64,000 bases of DNA from Prauserella shujinwangii (GCF_003001955.1 NZ_PVNH01000001.1:248001-312000), one strand, 5' to 3'. Positions 46,866-56,147 are shown, counted from the stretch's first letter. Numbers and translations are program-made. The notes: generated by a model not told the origin, from the sequence alone.

Positions 46866-48083
46866 TCAGCCCAGCGGGTGCGGGTCGGGGTTCGGGAACG
46901 GCGTGTGGCCTGCCGCGCCGGGGAAGCGCCGCGCGAGGTCGGGACAGGTGCCACCCAGGTGCGGCCAGCGGTGGTCGGCGTGCAGGGGCACCAGTTCCGG
47001 TGACAGCACGCGCACCGCGCGGATCCCCGTGGCGGCGAGCTCGGGCGTGGTCAGCTCGCGGTAGGCGAGCCGGATCCCGGCCGCGGTGAGCGCCCCGGTG
47101 AGCTCGGCGAGTTCCGCGGCGGCGCCGGTGCCCGCCGCGGCCGAGCGGCCCGGCGCGGACCGCTCCGGGCCCCGCCACCAGGGCAGCGCCGCCCAGCGGT
47201 CCGGGCGCCCGGTGTAGAAGGCGGCGTGCCGGTCGAAGCCGGTCACGTCGTGCGGTTCCAGCGGGGCGCTGCCGTGCTCGGCCAGCCACACCGAGAGGAA
47301 CACGGTGCCCTGGCACCACTCCCGCCACGCCTTCGCCAGTGCCTCCGCCGGATCGGCGCGGCAGGCCAGGCCGAGCGTGGCCCGCTCGCGCCCGCCGAGG
47401 GGGAGCGTGCCCGCCACCGCGAGCACCGGGTGCGGGCTGTACGCCGGGGTGAGGTCCAGGGCCGCGATCGTGCCGCCGAGCCGCCGCACCGGTGCGGCGA
47501 GGTCCTCCGGGACGGGCACCCGGGCCGGGGCGAGGCCGTGCAGCCAGGCCACGGTGAACGCGTCCCGCTCGACGAGTTCCTGCGTGGCCCGCAGCAGCGC
47601 GCGCACGACGGACGTCTCCGCCGCCAGGCCCGACGACGTCGCGGGGAGGCCCGGCTCGGGACGCAGGCCGACGAGCCCGGCGGGCACCCACACCTCCGTG
47701 TTGCCGGGCAGCGTCCACGCCAGGGTCGCACCGGGGTCGCGGTAGCCGGGGTGCGGGAAGCCGCGCCGGGCCCGCTGCGCCGCGCTGTGCAGGCTGAACT
47801 CGCCGAGTCGCCAGCACGGTGCGCCCGGCGGCGCCTGGTCGCCCGACAGCGGGAACCGCCCGGCCGCGTACCGTTCGAGGGCTTCGGCGAGGGCGGCCGT
47901 CCGCGCGCCGCCGTCGTCGGGCGCCGCGCCCCCGGAGGTGCCGCCGTGGCCGAACGGCTCGGCGACGGCGGCCCAGCCCGCCAGCGGGACATCGGCCACG
48001 CCGCGCGGGACCGCGCGCAGCTCCGCCACCACCCCCTGACGCCAGCCCACGGCCCGCTCCAGCAGGGTGGCCCGCGCGGTCAC
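46866..48083 (-). CDS. YcaO-domain azoline cyclodehydratase
   Basis: YcaO enzymes use ATP to cyclise Cys, Ser or Thr of a precursor peptide to azolines. The 405-residue protein has the ATP-binding glutamates in AEALERYAAG and ATQELVERDAF, and ends in the proline-rich tail FPNPDPHPLG, the PxPxP signature of peptide-cyclising YcaO proteins. The GTG at 48083 overlaps the stop of the poly-Cys membrane protein (GTGA). No separate precursor ORF is seen, so that protein is the likely substrate. Confidence 0.9.
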   Translation of the reverse strand: MTARATLLERAVGWRQGVVAELRAVPRGVADVPLAGWAAVAEPFGHGGTSGGAAPDDGGARTAALAEALERYAAGRFPLSGDQAPPGAPCWRLGEFSLHSAAQRARRGFPHPGYRDPGATLAWTLPGNTEVWVPAGLVGLRPEPGLPATSSGLAAETSVVRALLRATQELVERDAFTVAWLHGLAPARVPVPEDLAAPVRRLGGTIAALDLTPAYSPHPVLAVAGTLPLGGRERATLGLACRADPAEALAKAWREWCQGTVFLSVWLAEHGSAPLEPHDVTGFDRHAAFYTGRPDRWAALPWWRGPERSAPGRSAAAGTGAAAELAELTGALTAAGIRLAYRELTTPELAATGIRAVRVLSPELVPLHADHRWPHLGGTCPDLARRFPGAAGHTPFPNPDPHPLG

Positions 48084-48610
48084 GGTCGCCGCCGGTACGC
48101 GCGCAGGAGGCACCGCGGCACCAGGACGAGCGCGGCGAGGTAGGCGATGCCGAGCACGAGGTGCAGGCCGGTCAGGAACACCGGCAGCAACACGAGGAAC
48201 TCGGCGATGAACGCCGCCGCCCAGAGCACGACGCGGCCCGCGCTGTGCCACGGCCTTCGCGATCCGCCGAGCGCGGCGAACACCAGCGCCGTGCCCGCGG
48301 CGATCGGCAGGGCGAGCTGCAGGACGGTCATCGGCTCGAGGTCCCTCCCGAGGAGGTATCCGACGACGATCGTCAGCGCGGGCAACGCGCCGAGCAGGAC
48401 CGCCGCGAGCCGGGCGCGGGCCCCCGGCGGGTTCCCCTCCCGTTCGGCGCGGACGTCCTTCGCGAAGCCCGCGGGCAGCGCGACGGTGGCGCCCACCGTG
48501 GACACCGCGCAGCAGCAACAGCAACAGCAGCACGAGCACGTCGGCGTCGCGGCGGCGGCGCGGGTCGCGCCGGGGGTGAAGGCGTCGGGCAGGCGCAGCG
48601 GCGCGGTCAT
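48080..48610 (-). CDS. poly-cysteine core fused to a membrane protein (candidate TOMM precursor)
   Basis: The 176-residue protein begins with a 24-residue leader-like segment (MTAPLRLPDAFTPGATRAAA) followed by Cys25, Ser26 and eight consecutive cysteines (27-34), then AVSTVGATVALPAG and a charged linker. About four membrane helices follow (from residue 67 on). The poly-Cys block resembles the core of streptolysin S (SagA). The frame is secure: start and stop overlap neighbours in ATGA and GTGA, and the cysteines use both TGC and TGT. A core attached to a membrane domain, next to YcaO, a C protein and SagB, suggests a membrane-anchored polythiazole or a self-encoded anchor/immunity fusion. I know of no described example. 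Confidence 0.85.
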   Translation of the reverse strand: MTAPLRLPDAFTPGATRAAAATPTCSCCCCCCCCAVSTVGATVALPAGFAKDVRAEREGNPPGARARLAAVLLGALPALTIVVGYLLGRDLEPMTVLQLALPIAAGTALVFAALGGSRRPWHSAGRVVLWAAAFIAEFLVLLPVFLTGLHLVLGIAYLAALVLVPRCLLRAYRRRP

Positions 48611-49386
48611 CGGTCCTCCCACGGCAGGGTGGCGGGCCCGGCGGGCAGCGCAGGGCAGACGGGGCAGCCCGCGGCGGGCAGCACGGTCTCGGCCGTGCTG
48701 GTCAGCTCGTCGGTGTGCACGGTCACCACCCGTTCCAGCAGCGCGAGCGAGCCGGACTCCAGCCTGCCGACCGCGTGCCGGGCCAGCGCGGCCGCGAACT
48801 CCGGCGCGGTGGTCACGGCGGGCTCCGGTGGCGGCGGGGGATCGCCCCACCGGCGGCCGGTGCGCACCGCGAGGCACGCCAGGCAGGCGCTCCCGCCGGG
48901 CACGACGAGCGGCCCCAGCGACACCGTGTGGTGGCAGGCGAGGTCGAGCAGCAGGTGCGGCCCGGTGAGCTCAGCGGCGAGCCCGGCCAGTTCGCGCAGG
49001 GTGGCGGTGGTGCGCACGACGAGCGTCAGGCCGGGCTCGGCGGGCGCCGGGAACGCCGCCGCGAGCGCGTCCCGCAACGCGGTGCCCCCTGCGCCCAGCA
49101 CGCGCACGGCCACGGCGAGCGAGCGGGGCCGCTCCGGGGTGGGCAGGACGGCGGGGCGCAGCGCGCCCAGCGAGCGCAGGTGCCGCACCACGGGGGCCAG
49201 CTCGTCGGGCAGCAGGCCGGGTTCGGCCGGGTTCCGCGCGGCGGAGGCGAACCACGACACCAGCGCGGTGACGTGCGTCCTCGGCAGGTCGGGGACGAGG
49301 TAGGCGAGGTCGGCCCCCGCGTACAGCAGCAGGCCGTCGTCGTGGGCGTCGACGCGCCAGGCCGGGTCGGCCAGCACGGCGCTCAT
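48607..49386 (-). CDS. TOMM leader-binding cyclodehydratase partner (C protein)
   Basis: The 259-residue protein looks like the ThiF-related C subunit that binds the precursor leader and activates YcaO. Two CxxC pairs that would hold a structural zinc are present: GGSACLACLAV in the middle and AAGCPVCPALP near the C-terminus. Homology starts at the ATG at 49386 (MSAVLADPAWRVDAHDDGLL), which overlaps the MerR stop. It is followed by an ATGA overlap with the poly-Cys gene. Confidence 0.8.
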   Translation of the reverse strand: MSAVLADPAWRVDAHDDGLLLYAGADLAYLVPDLPRTHVTALVSWFASAARNPAEPGLLPDELAPVVRHLRSLGALRPAVLPTPERPRSLAVAVRVLGAGGTALRDALAAAFPAPAEPGLTLVVRTTATLRELAGLAAELTGPHLLLDLACHHTVSLGPLVVPGGSACLACLAVRTGRRWGDPPPPPEPAVTTAPEFAAALARHAVGRLESGSLALLERVVTVHTDELTSTAETVLPAAGCPVCPALPAGPATLPWEDR

Positions 49387-50150
49387 CCGGCCTCCTCGCC
49401 CGCCGGGAACAGCGCACCGTGCTCGCCGCCCGGGACGAGACCGTGCCGCCCGGCGAACTCCTCGGCGGCGGCCCGGATCGACTCCCGCAGGCTGCCGAGC
49501 ACCACCTCCTCCGCGGTGCGGTCCAGCTGGAGCAGCAGGTCCCGCACCTGCCGCAGCCGGTCGTCGTCGACCGTGCCGCGCTCCAGTTCCGGCCACAGCC
49601 GCTGCTCGAAGAGGGCGACGAAGTCCGCCGCGATCATCCGGGTGTGCTCGCGCAACCGGTCGAACCGGTCGAGCACCTCGTCGGCGGGTACACCGAGCCG
49701 GGCGAGCCGCAGCCCGCTGTCGAGCGCCCAGCGCCGGGCCTGCGGCCGTCCCCGGCGCCAGCGGACCAGGCCGAGCCGGGTGGCGCGGCGCAGCAGAGCG
49801 GGCCGGAGCTCCCGCGCCGGGACGAGCGCCGCGAGGTCGCGCAGCCGGACGGGAACCCAGTCGTCGGGCTCCCTGTCGTCGAGCCCGAGCACGGCGGCGA
49901 CGCTCGCGCCACGCTCGCGCGCCGCGAGCAGCTCGGCGATCGCCGAGTGGGAGAACCCTCGTCGCTGCAGGCTCTGGACGAGGCGGAGCCGGTCCAGGTG
50001 CCCGGTGTCGTAGCTGGCGGTACGGCCGTGCCGGACGGGCGGGTGTAACAGCCCCTTCGTCTGGTACAGCCGGATCGTGCTCGTGGGCAGCCCGGCCTCC
50101 GCGGCCAGCTGCTCGATCGACAGCCGCGGGGCGGCATCTCCGGTGGGCAC
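49383..50150 (-). CDS. MerR-family regulator of the TOMM operon
   Basis: The 255-residue protein has an N-terminal MerR helix-turn-helix (LSIEQLAAEAGLPTSTIRLY, then QTKGLLHPPVRHGRTASYDT) and a helical sensor domain of about 180 residues without a metal-binding cysteine set. It is the first gene of the five-gene operon and probably controls it. I chose the GTG at 50150 (VPTGDAAPRLSIE); an upstream start would run across the promoter palindrome. Confidence 0.85.
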   Translation of the reverse strand: MPTGDAAPRLSIEQLAAEAGLPTSTIRLYQTKGLLHPPVRHGRTASYDTGHLDRLRLVQSLQRRGFSHSAIAELLAARERGASVAAVLGLDDREPDDWVPVRLRDLAALVPARELRPALLRRATRLGLVRWRRGRPQARRWALDSGLRLARLGVPADEVLDRFDRLREHTRMIAADFVALFEQRLWPELERGTVDDDRLRQVRDLLLQLDRTAEEVVLGSLRESIRAAAEEFAGRHGLVPGGEHGALFPAGEEAG

Positions 50151-50191
50151 GAGCCGATCCTGCGCACCGCGACTCGATGAGTCAAGACTAT

Positions 50192-50207
50192 TCGAGTGAT
50201 CACTCGA
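50192..50207. promoter_or_regulatory. 16-bp palindrome in the MerR/TOMM promoter
   Basis: TCGAGTGATCACTCGA is a perfect palindrome. On the minus strand TTGTCT lies just before it and TAGTCT just after, 16 bases apart, so the site sits between a possible -35 and -10, where MerR proteins bind. It is also only a few bases past the argA stop. Confidence 0.5.
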
Positions 50208-50212
50208 GACAA

Positions 50213-50725
50213 TCACCCGGGACGGCGATCCAGCTCCAGCAGCATCCGGGTGTTGCCCAGGGTGTTCGGCTTGGCGAACGGCAGGTCCAGGAACTCGGCG
50301 ACACCCTCGTCGGGCGAGCGCCGCAGCTCCTCGTACACCTCACGCGGGACCGGGGTGCCGTCGATCGCCACGAAGCCGTGCCGCTGGAAGAACTCCGTCT
50401 CGAAGGTGAGCACGAAGATGCGCGGCACCCCGAGCTCGCGGGCCAGCGCGATCAGCGCGCGCACCAGGGCGTGCCCGATGCCCCGCCCCCGCATCGCCCG
50501 GTCGACGGCCACCGTGCGGATCTCGGCCAGGTCCTCCCACAGCACGTGCAGCGCCCCGCAGCCGACCACCTCGCCGCCGAGCTCGGCCACCCAGAACTCC
50601 TGCACGTCCTCGAAGAGCGTCACGAGGTTCTTCTCGAGCAGCACCTTGCCCGCATCGGCGTCGACGAGCCGTTTGATCGAGCGGACGTCCGCGATGCGGG
50701 CGCGGCGGATGTGCGGGGTCTCCAC
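50213..50725 (-). CDS. argA: amino-acid N-acetyltransferase (short ArgA)
   Basis: ArgA acetylates glutamate at the start of arginine synthesis. The 170-residue GNAT protein matches the short actinobacterial form such as mycobacterial Rv2747, with AGKVLLEKNLVTLFEDVQEF, GCGALHVLWEDLAEIRTVAV, the acetyl-CoA loop RGRGIGHALV and FVLTFETEFFQRHGF. It lies next to ftsK as in mycobacteria, though ftsK here is separated from it by the TOMM operon. Confidence 0.9.
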   Translation of the reverse strand: METPHIRRARIADVRSIKRLVDADAGKVLLEKNLVTLFEDVQEFWVAELGGEVVGCGALHVLWEDLAEIRTVAVDRAMRGRGIGHALVRALIALARELGVPRIFVLTFETEFFQRHGFVAIDGTPVPREVYEELRRSPDEGVAEFLDLPFAKPNTLGNTRMLLELDRRPG

Positions 50726-50895
50726 GTGCGCAGACGCTATCCGGTCTCGATTCGGTCACCGCGCAGGGTGCTCGGCAAACCCGCGTGCCGCCGCGCGCGT
50801 GGCATCAGGTAGACACTTTCGAGTGACATGACCGGGTCCGGCGTTCCGGCCCGGAGCTGGTCGGCGCATCGGCCAGAGGGACGTGAGGGGGAGCA

Positions 50896-52965
50896 GTGGC
50901 CGGTGTGACCGTGGATGTGCGTGGCGTGCCGGGCGGCGCCGGTGCGGTCGTTCCCGCCGAAGGCGCCCAGGCGGCGCGCTCCTACCGCCCCGAACTGCAG
51001 GGGCTGCGCGCGCTCGCGGCCCTGCTGGTGGTGGCCTACCACGTGTGGTTCGACCGCGTCTCCGGCGGCGTGGACGTGTTCTTCCTCATCTCCGGCTTCC
51101 TCGTCACCGGCCAGCTCGTCCGCGCCAGCTCGCGGGGCGGCATCCGGTTCGGCCCGCTGTGGGGCCGGATGATCAAGCGGCTGTTCCCGGCCGCGCTGAC
51201 CGTGCTCGTCGCCGTCGTCGCCGCCTCCGTGCTGCTGCTGCCGGAGGACCGCTGGCTGCAGACGATCCGCGAGGTCGTCGCGTCCGCCCTGTACGTGGAG
51301 AACTGGCGGCTGGCCGCGGACTCGGTGGACTACTTCGCCGAGCACAACACCGCCAGCGTCGTGCAGCACTACTGGTCGCTGTCCATCCAGGGCCAGTTCT
51401 ACGTCGTCTGGCCGCTGCTCGTGGCCCTGGTCGCGGTCGCAGCCCGCGCGGCGGGCCGCTCGCCGCGGGCGGTCCTCGGCGGCACGCTCACGGTCGTGTT
51501 CGCCGCGTCGCTCACCTACTCCGTCCGGCTGACCGCGGCCGACCAGCCGCTCGCGTACTTCCACTCGCTGACCCGCGTCTGGGAGTTCGCGCTCGGCGGC
51601 CTGCTGGCACTGGCCATCCAGACGATCGTGCTCCCGCGCGGGCTGCGGATCGTCCTCGGCTGGGCCGGGGTCGCCGGCCTCGTCGCCTGCGGCATGGTGC
51701 TGCAGGTCGGCAGCTCCTTCCCGGGGTTCGCCGCGCTGTGGCCGACGGGAGCCGCGCTGCTCGTCCTCGTCGCGGGCGCGACGCACAGCAGGGTGGGCGC
51801 CGACCTGGTCCTCGGCTCCCGGCCACTGGAGTACCTCGGCAACCTCAGCTACGCGCTGTACCTGTGGCACTGGCCCGTGCTGCTGTTCTACCTCGTCGTG
51901 CGCGACCGCACGGAGGTCGGTCTCGTCGGCGGTGCGGGCATCGTGGCGCTGTCCCTCGCGCTCGCCGCCCTGACCTACCACCTCGTCGAGGAGCCGCTGC
52001 GCCGCTCGCGCATCGGCACCGTCCGCAGCCGCGGCGCCTACGTCTTCGGGGCACTCGCGCTGGTGCCGGTGCTGGTGGCCGCGGGCGCCTGGCAGATGCT
52101 GGCCACGGAGCGGGCCGCGGCCTCCGCGCAAGCGGCGGGCGGCGGGGCGCATCCGGGCGCGCTGGCCCGCACCCCGGCGTACGCCGGTGAGGCGCCCGCC
52201 GAGGCCGACCCGGTGCCCTCGCTCGTCGCCCTGCCGGAGGACTGGGTGAACTTCTCCTCCGGCGGCTGCCGGTACTCGCCGCGCCACGAGGAGCTGCAGC
52301 TGTGCACCGCCGGCTACACCGGGCCCGGCCCGAGCAGGCGGATCGTGCTGGTCGGCGACTCGCACATGCAGCAGTTCGCCGGTGCCTTCCTGCCGGTGGC
52401 GCAGCGGCGCGGCTGGCAGCTGACCACCATGCTGAAGGGCGCGTGCCCGTTCTCGACGGTGGCCGAGGTGCCGCCGCACAGCCCGGCCTGCGCGTCGTGG
52501 ACCGACGCGGCCGCGGCCGAGATCCTCGCCCTGCGCCCGGACGCCGTCGTGACGCTCGCCAGCCGGAACGTGCGGCCCGGCCGCACCGAGGTCACCCCGC
52601 CCGGGTTCGTCGAGCGCTGGCGCCAGCTCGCCGCGGCGGGCATCCGCGTGTTCGCCGTGCGGGACAACGCCAAGCACGACTTCTCGCCGCCCCGCTGCTA
52701 CGCGGCGAAGGGACCCGGCGCGCCCGAGTGCGCCACCCCGCGCGCGGAGCTGTTCGCGCCGACGGCGCCGTACGAGACCCTTCCCGGCGTGCCGCCCACC
52801 GTGACCTTCCTCGACTTCACCGACCAGTTCTGCACCGAGACCGCCTGCCCGCCGGTGGTCGGCAACGTGTTCGTGCACATGGATCCCGGCCACATCAGCG
52901 GCACGTTCATGCGCACCCTGGCGCCGTTGGTGGAGCAGCGGGTCGTGGCGGCGACCGGCTGGTGA
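50896..52965 (+). CDS. acyltransferase-3/SGNH-domain membrane protein (OatA-like)
   Basis: The 689-residue protein has an N-terminal acyltransferase-3 domain with ten or so helices (RPELQGLRALAALLVVAYHV with the catalytic-type H49; GGVDVFFLISGFLVTG) and a C-terminal extracytoplasmic SGNH hydrolase-like domain with VLVGDSHMQQF near 484 and the DxxH of MDPGHISG near 661. Such proteins O-acetylate cell-wall polysaccharide or peptidoglycan. Starts with GTG behind GAGGGGGAG. The substrate is not assigned. Confidence 0.88.
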   Translation: MAGVTVDVRGVPGGAGAVVPAEGAQAARSYRPELQGLRALAALLVVAYHVWFDRVSGGVDVFFLISGFLVTGQLVRASSRGGIRFGPLWGRMIKRLFPAALTVLVAVVAASVLLLPEDRWLQTIREVVASALYVENWRLAADSVDYFAEHNTASVVQHYWSLSIQGQFYVVWPLLVALVAVAARAAGRSPRAVLGGTLTVVFAASLTYSVRLTAADQPLAYFHSLTRVWEFALGGLLALAIQTIVLPRGLRIVLGWAGVAGLVACGMVLQVGSSFPGFAALWPTGAALLVLVAGATHSRVGADLVLGSRPLEYLGNLSYALYLWHWPVLLFYLVVRDRTEVGLVGGAGIVALSLALAALTYHLVEEPLRRSRIGTVRSRGAYVFGALALVPVLVAAGAWQMLATERAAASAQAAGGGAHPGALARTPAYAGEAPAEADPVPSLVALPEDWVNFSSGGCRYSPRHEELQLCTAGYTGPGPSRRIVLVGDSHMQQFAGAFLPVAQRRGWQLTTMLKGACPFSTVAEVPPHSPACASWTDAAAAEILALRPDAVVTLASRNVRPGRTEVTPPGFVERWRQLAAAGIRVFAVRDNAKHDFSPPRCYAAKGPGAPECATPRAELFAPTAPYETLPGVPPTVTFLDFTDQFCTETACPPVVGNVFVHMDPGHISGTFMRTLAPLVEQRVVAATGW

Positions 52966-52989
52966 GACCCGGCGGTTACCCTGGTCGGC

Positions 52990-54456
52990 GTGTCTTCCTC
53001 TCCCGCTCCCGAACCGTCCCCGGAGGGCCGCCGGGTCGCTCTGCTGACCCTGGGCTGCGCCCGGAACGAGGTCGACTCCGAGGAGCTGGCGGGCCGGCTC
53101 GCCGCCGGCGGCTGGCAGCTCTCGGGCGATCCGGAGGACAGTGACGTCGTCGTGGTCAACACGTGCGGCTTCGTGGAGTCGGCGAAGAAGGACTCCGTGG
53201 ACACGCTGCTCGCCGCGGCCGACACCGGGGCCAAGGTCGTCGCCGTCGGCTGCCTGGCCGAACGCTACGGCGCCGAGCTCGCGGAGAGCCTGCCCGAGGC
53301 CGACGCCGTGCTCGGCTTCGACCACTACCCGGACCTCGCGGACCGGCTCGGCGATGTCGTGGCCGGCCGCGCCGTGGCCGCGCACACCCCCACCGACCGG
53401 CGCACGCTGCTGCCGATCAGCCCGGTTCGGCGGCCCGAGGCCTCCGGCAGCGTGCCGGTGCCGGGCCATGGGCAGCAGGGCCGGAACGGCCAGGGCGCGC
53501 GCGTGCTGCGCACCCGCCTCGACGACGCCCCGGTGGCCGCGCTGAAGATCGCCTCCGGCTGCGACCGGCGCTGCTCGTTCTGCGCCATCCCCTCGTTCCG
53601 TGGCTCGTTCACCTCGCGCCACCCGGACGACATCCTCGCCGAGGCGGCGTGGCTGGCCGAGCACGGCGCGCGTGAGCTGTTTCTGGTCAGCGAGAACTCC
53701 ACCTCCTACGGCAAGGACCTCGGCCGGGAGAACGGCGGCACCCGGGCGCTGGAGCGGCTGCTGCCGAGGCTGGCCGCCGTGCCCGGGATCGACCGCGTGC
53801 GCGTGTCGTACCTGCAGCCCGCCGAGACGCGCCCGGACCTGGTCCGCACGATCGCGACCACACCCGGCGTCGCGCCGTACTTCGACCTGTCGTTCCAGCA
53901 CGCGAGCGAGACCGTGCTGCGCCGCATGCGCCGGTTCGGCTCCACCGGTTCGTTCCTCGCGCTGATCGAGCAGATCCGCGCGCTCGAGCCCGCCGCGGGC
54001 ATCCGGACCAATGTCATCGTGGGCTTCCCCGGTGAGACCGAGGCCGACGTGGCCGAGCTGGAACGCTTCCTGACGGCCGCGCGGCTCGACGCCGTCGGCG
54101 TCTTCGGCTACTCCGATGAGGACGGCACCGAGGCGGAGTCCCTCCCCGGCAAGGTCGACCCGGACACGATCGCGGAGCGGGTCACGCGGGTGTCGTCGCT
54201 CGTGGAGGAGCTCACCGCCCAGCGCGCCGAGGACCGCGTCGGCGAGCACGTCGACGTCCTGGTGGAGTCGGTGCAGACGGGGCAGGACTGCACCGGCCGG
54301 GCCGCGCACCAGGCGCCCGAGGTCGACGGCGAGTGCGTCGTGCTCGACACGGGGGAGCGGGCCGTGGGGGAGCTGGTCCGGTGCGAGGTCGTCGCCAGCG
54401 AGGGTGTCGACCTGATCGTGCGGCCGGTGACCCCGGCCGCGGACGGCGGCCGGTGA
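52990..54456 (+). CDS. rimO: ribosomal protein S12 methylthiotransferase
   Basis: RimO is a radical-SAM enzyme that methylthiolates an aspartate of ribosomal protein S12. The 488-residue protein has the N-terminal cluster cysteines in [23 protein letters not shown] and [10 protein letters not shown], the radical-SAM motif [14 protein letters not shown] near residues 190-203, and a C-terminal TRAM domain. [10 protein letters not shown] and the 30-residue insert before the radical-SAM domain are typical of actinobacterial RimO. The stop overlaps the pgsA start. Confidence 0.93.
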   Translation: MSSSPAPEPSPEGRRVALLTLGCARNEVDSEELAGRLAAGGWQLSGDPEDSDVVVVNTCGFVESAKKDSVDTLLAAADTGAKVVAVGCLAERYGAELAESLPEADAVLGFDHYPDLADRLGDVVAGRAVAAHTPTDRRTLLPISPVRRPEASGSVPVPGHGQQGRNGQGARVLRTRLDDAPVAALKIASGCDRRCSFCAIPSFRGSFTSRHPDDILAEAAWLAEHGARELFLVSENSTSYGKDLGRENGGTRALERLLPRLAAVPGIDRVRVSYLQPAETRPDLVRTIATTPGVAPYFDLSFQHASETVLRRMRRFGSTGSFLALIEQIRALEPAAGIRTNVIVGFPGETEADVAELERFLTAARLDAVGVFGYSDEDGTEAESLPGKVDPDTIAERVTRVSSLVEELTAQRAEDRVGEHVDVLVESVQTGQDCTGRAAHQAPEVDGECVVLDTGERAVGELVRCEVVASEGVDLIVRPVTPAADGGR

Positions 54457-55082
54457 GCTCGGTGGCTCCCGGGCCCGCCGGGGCGGACGGGGAGGAGCCG
54501 GCAGCCGGCCCGGCGCCCGCGGCGGCCCGCACGCTGAACGTCGCGAACCTGCTGACGCTGTCGCGGCTGGTGCTGGTGCCGCTGTTCGTCGCCGCGCTGC
54601 TCGTGGACGACGGCGCCGCCTGGCGCTACGTGGCGGCCGGGCTGTTCGCGCTCGCGGCGCTGACCGACCGCATCGACGGCTGGGTCGCCCGCAAGTACGA
54701 CCTGATCACCGACTTCGGCAAGGTCGCCGACCCCATCGCGGACAAGGCGCTCATCGGCGCCGCCCTGGTGGGGCTCTCCGCGCTCGGCGAGCTGCCGTGG
54801 TGGGTCACGATCGTCATCGCCGTCCGGGAGCTCGGCGTCACCCTGCTCCGGTTCTGGGTCATCCGGTACGGGGTGATCCCGGCCAGCCGGGGTGGCAAGG
54901 CCAAGACCATGGCGCAGATCGTGGCCATCGGGCTGTACCTGCTGCCACTGCCGGCGGCGCTCGACCCCCTGCGCTGGGCCGTGCTTGGCTTCGCGCTGCT
55001 CCTGACGGTCGCCACCGGGCTCGACTACGTGGTCCGCGCGGTCCGGCTGCGGGCCGGGGCCCGGGGAGCCGTGTCCCGGTGA
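54453..55082 (+). CDS. pgsA: CDP-diacylglycerol-glycerol-3-phosphate 3-phosphatidyltransferase
   Basis: PgsA makes phosphatidylglycerol phosphate for phosphatidylglycerol and cardiolipin. The 209-residue membrane protein has the CDP-alcohol motif [20 protein letters not shown] followed by IADK, as DGxxAR-x8-GxxxDxxxD. GTG at 54453 overlaps the rimO stop. About 30 residues before the first helix are Pro/Ala-rich and probably unstructured. It corresponds to the mycobacterial gene before clgR. Confidence 0.92.
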   Translation: MSSVAPGPAGADGEEPAAGPAPAAARTLNVANLLTLSRLVLVPLFVAALLVDDGAAWRYVAAGLFALAALTDRIDGWVARKYDLITDFGKVADPIADKALIGAALVGLSALGELPWWVTIVIAVRELGVTLLRFWVIRYGVIPASRGGKAKTMAQIVAIGLYLLPLPAALDPLRWAVLGFALLLTVATGLDYVVRAVRLRAGARGAVSR

Positions 55083-55555
55083 ACGGGCGCCCCGCGGCCG
55101 GGGTCGTGGCCGAGCTCACGCGGCGCGGCGAGACCGTCGCCACCGCGGAGTCGCTCACGGCCGGGCTGGTGTGCGCCGCGCTCACCGACATCCCGGGGGC
55201 GAGCGCGGTCGTGCGGGGCGGGCTGGTCGTCTACGCCACCGACCTCAAGAGCAGCCTCGCCGGGGTGGATGCCGCGCTGCTCGCCGAGCGCGGAGCGGTG
55301 CATCCCGAGGTCGCGGCCCGGCTGGCGGAGGGCGCCAGGGACCGCTGCGGCGCCGACTGGGGGCTGGGGCTCACCGGCGTGGCGGGGCCCGACCCGCAGG
55401 ACGGCGTCGCGCCCGGCACCGTGCACGTCGGCCTCGCCGGGCCGGGGACGCGGACGACCCGCACGCTCCGGCTGGCCGGCGACCGGCACGCCGTGCGGGC
55501 CGCGGCGGTGACGGCCGCCCTCGACCTGCTGTCGACGGCGCTGGCGGGCCGTTGA
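55079..55555 (+). CDS. cinA: nicotinamide-nucleotide amidohydrolase (CinA C-terminal family, PncC)
   Basis: The 158-residue protein is the stand-alone CinA C-terminal domain, which deamidates NMN in pyridine-nucleotide recycling. Family segments are [37 protein letters not shown] and [20 protein letters not shown]. The start overlaps the pgsA stop (GTGA). It is the last gene of the rimO-pgsA-cinA operon. Confidence 0.9.
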   Translation: MNGRPAAGVVAELTRRGETVATAESLTAGLVCAALTDIPGASAVVRGGLVVYATDLKSSLAGVDAALLAERGAVHPEVAARLAEGARDRCGADWGLGLTGVAGPDPQDGVAPGTVHVGLAGPGTRTTRTLRLAGDRHAVRAAAVTAALDLLSTALAGR

Positions 55556-55599
55556 CCTGCGTACTCGGGGAGTGTCCCGGAACAAACGGCGGCGCCGGG

Positions 55600-55619
55600 A
55601 CGTTCGCTCTTGGCGGACG
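55600..55619 (+). promoter_or_regulatory. possible ClgR box upstream of clgR
   Basis: CGCTCTTGGCG at 55605-55615 is close to the CGC-N5-GCG core of known ClgR sites, about 75 bp before clgR. One consensus position differs. ClgR is known to autoregulate in related bacteria, so this is a reasonable candidate. Confidence 0.3.
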
Positions 55620-55688
55620 CCCCACGCAGAACCTGCGTTCTGTCGCCCGATCTCGGTACCGTGGGGCCTAGTCGAAGGGAGGCGCGTG

Positions 55689-56147
55689 ATGACCGTGCTG
55701 TTGCGTGAGGCGATCGGTGATCGGCTCCGTCATGCCCGCACCAACAAGCGCCGTACGCTGCGCGACATCTCCCGCGCCGCCCGGGTGAGCCTCGGCTACC
55801 TCTCGGAGGTCGAGCGGGGGCAGAAGGAGGCGTCGAGCGAGCTGCTGGCGTCGATCTGCGAGGCCCTCGAGCTTCCGCTGGCCGAGCTGCTGCGCAACGT
55901 CGCCGCCGACGTGTCCGCTCTCGACGGTGTCGACAGCCCGGGGGTCGACGAGCGACCCGCCGAGCCCGCCGGCAAGCGTACCGCTCCCGCCGCGGGCGAC
56001 GGCCGTGGTTTCGAGGGCGGCCGGATGGTGTCCCAGGTGGTCGGCACCGACCTGACGGACCTGCGCACCGCCACCGGCCCGCGGATGTCCACCGCGCTGC
56101 GGACCACGATCAGCGCACCGAAGGCGAAGGCGGTCCTGGCCGCCTGA
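55689..56147 (+). CDS. clgR: ClgR, Clp-protease gene regulator
   Basis: ClgR is an XRE-type activator of clp protease genes and, in mycobacteria, of the pspA operon. The 152-residue protein has [20 protein letters not shown] at about residues 23-42 and a C-terminal tail ending KAVLAA. A terminal Ala-Ala fits the known degradation of ClgR by Clp proteases. I chose the ATG at 55689 behind GGGAGGCG. It is followed by pspA and a PspM-like gene, as in mycobacteria. Confidence 0.93.
   Translation: MTVLLREAIGDRLRHARTNKRRTLRDISRAARVSLGYLSEVERGQKEASSELLASICEALELPLAELLRNVAADVSALDGVDSPGVDERPAEPAGKRTAPAAGDGRGFEGGRMVSQVVGTDLTDLRTATGPRMSTALRTTISAPKAKAVLAA

Noticed and set aside
47819-49303. Plus-strand frames with poly-Gln or poly-Ala, and a minus-strand poly-Leu frame, across 48490-48540
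   Set aside because: These are other frames of the poly-Cys codon run. The Cys frame alone has correct start-stop overlaps with both neighbours.
50737-54309. 1190-residue minus-strand ORF
   Set aside because: It is antisense to the acyltransferase-3 and rimO genes, is rich in His, Arg, Gly and Asp with no domain, and arises from GC-skewed codons.
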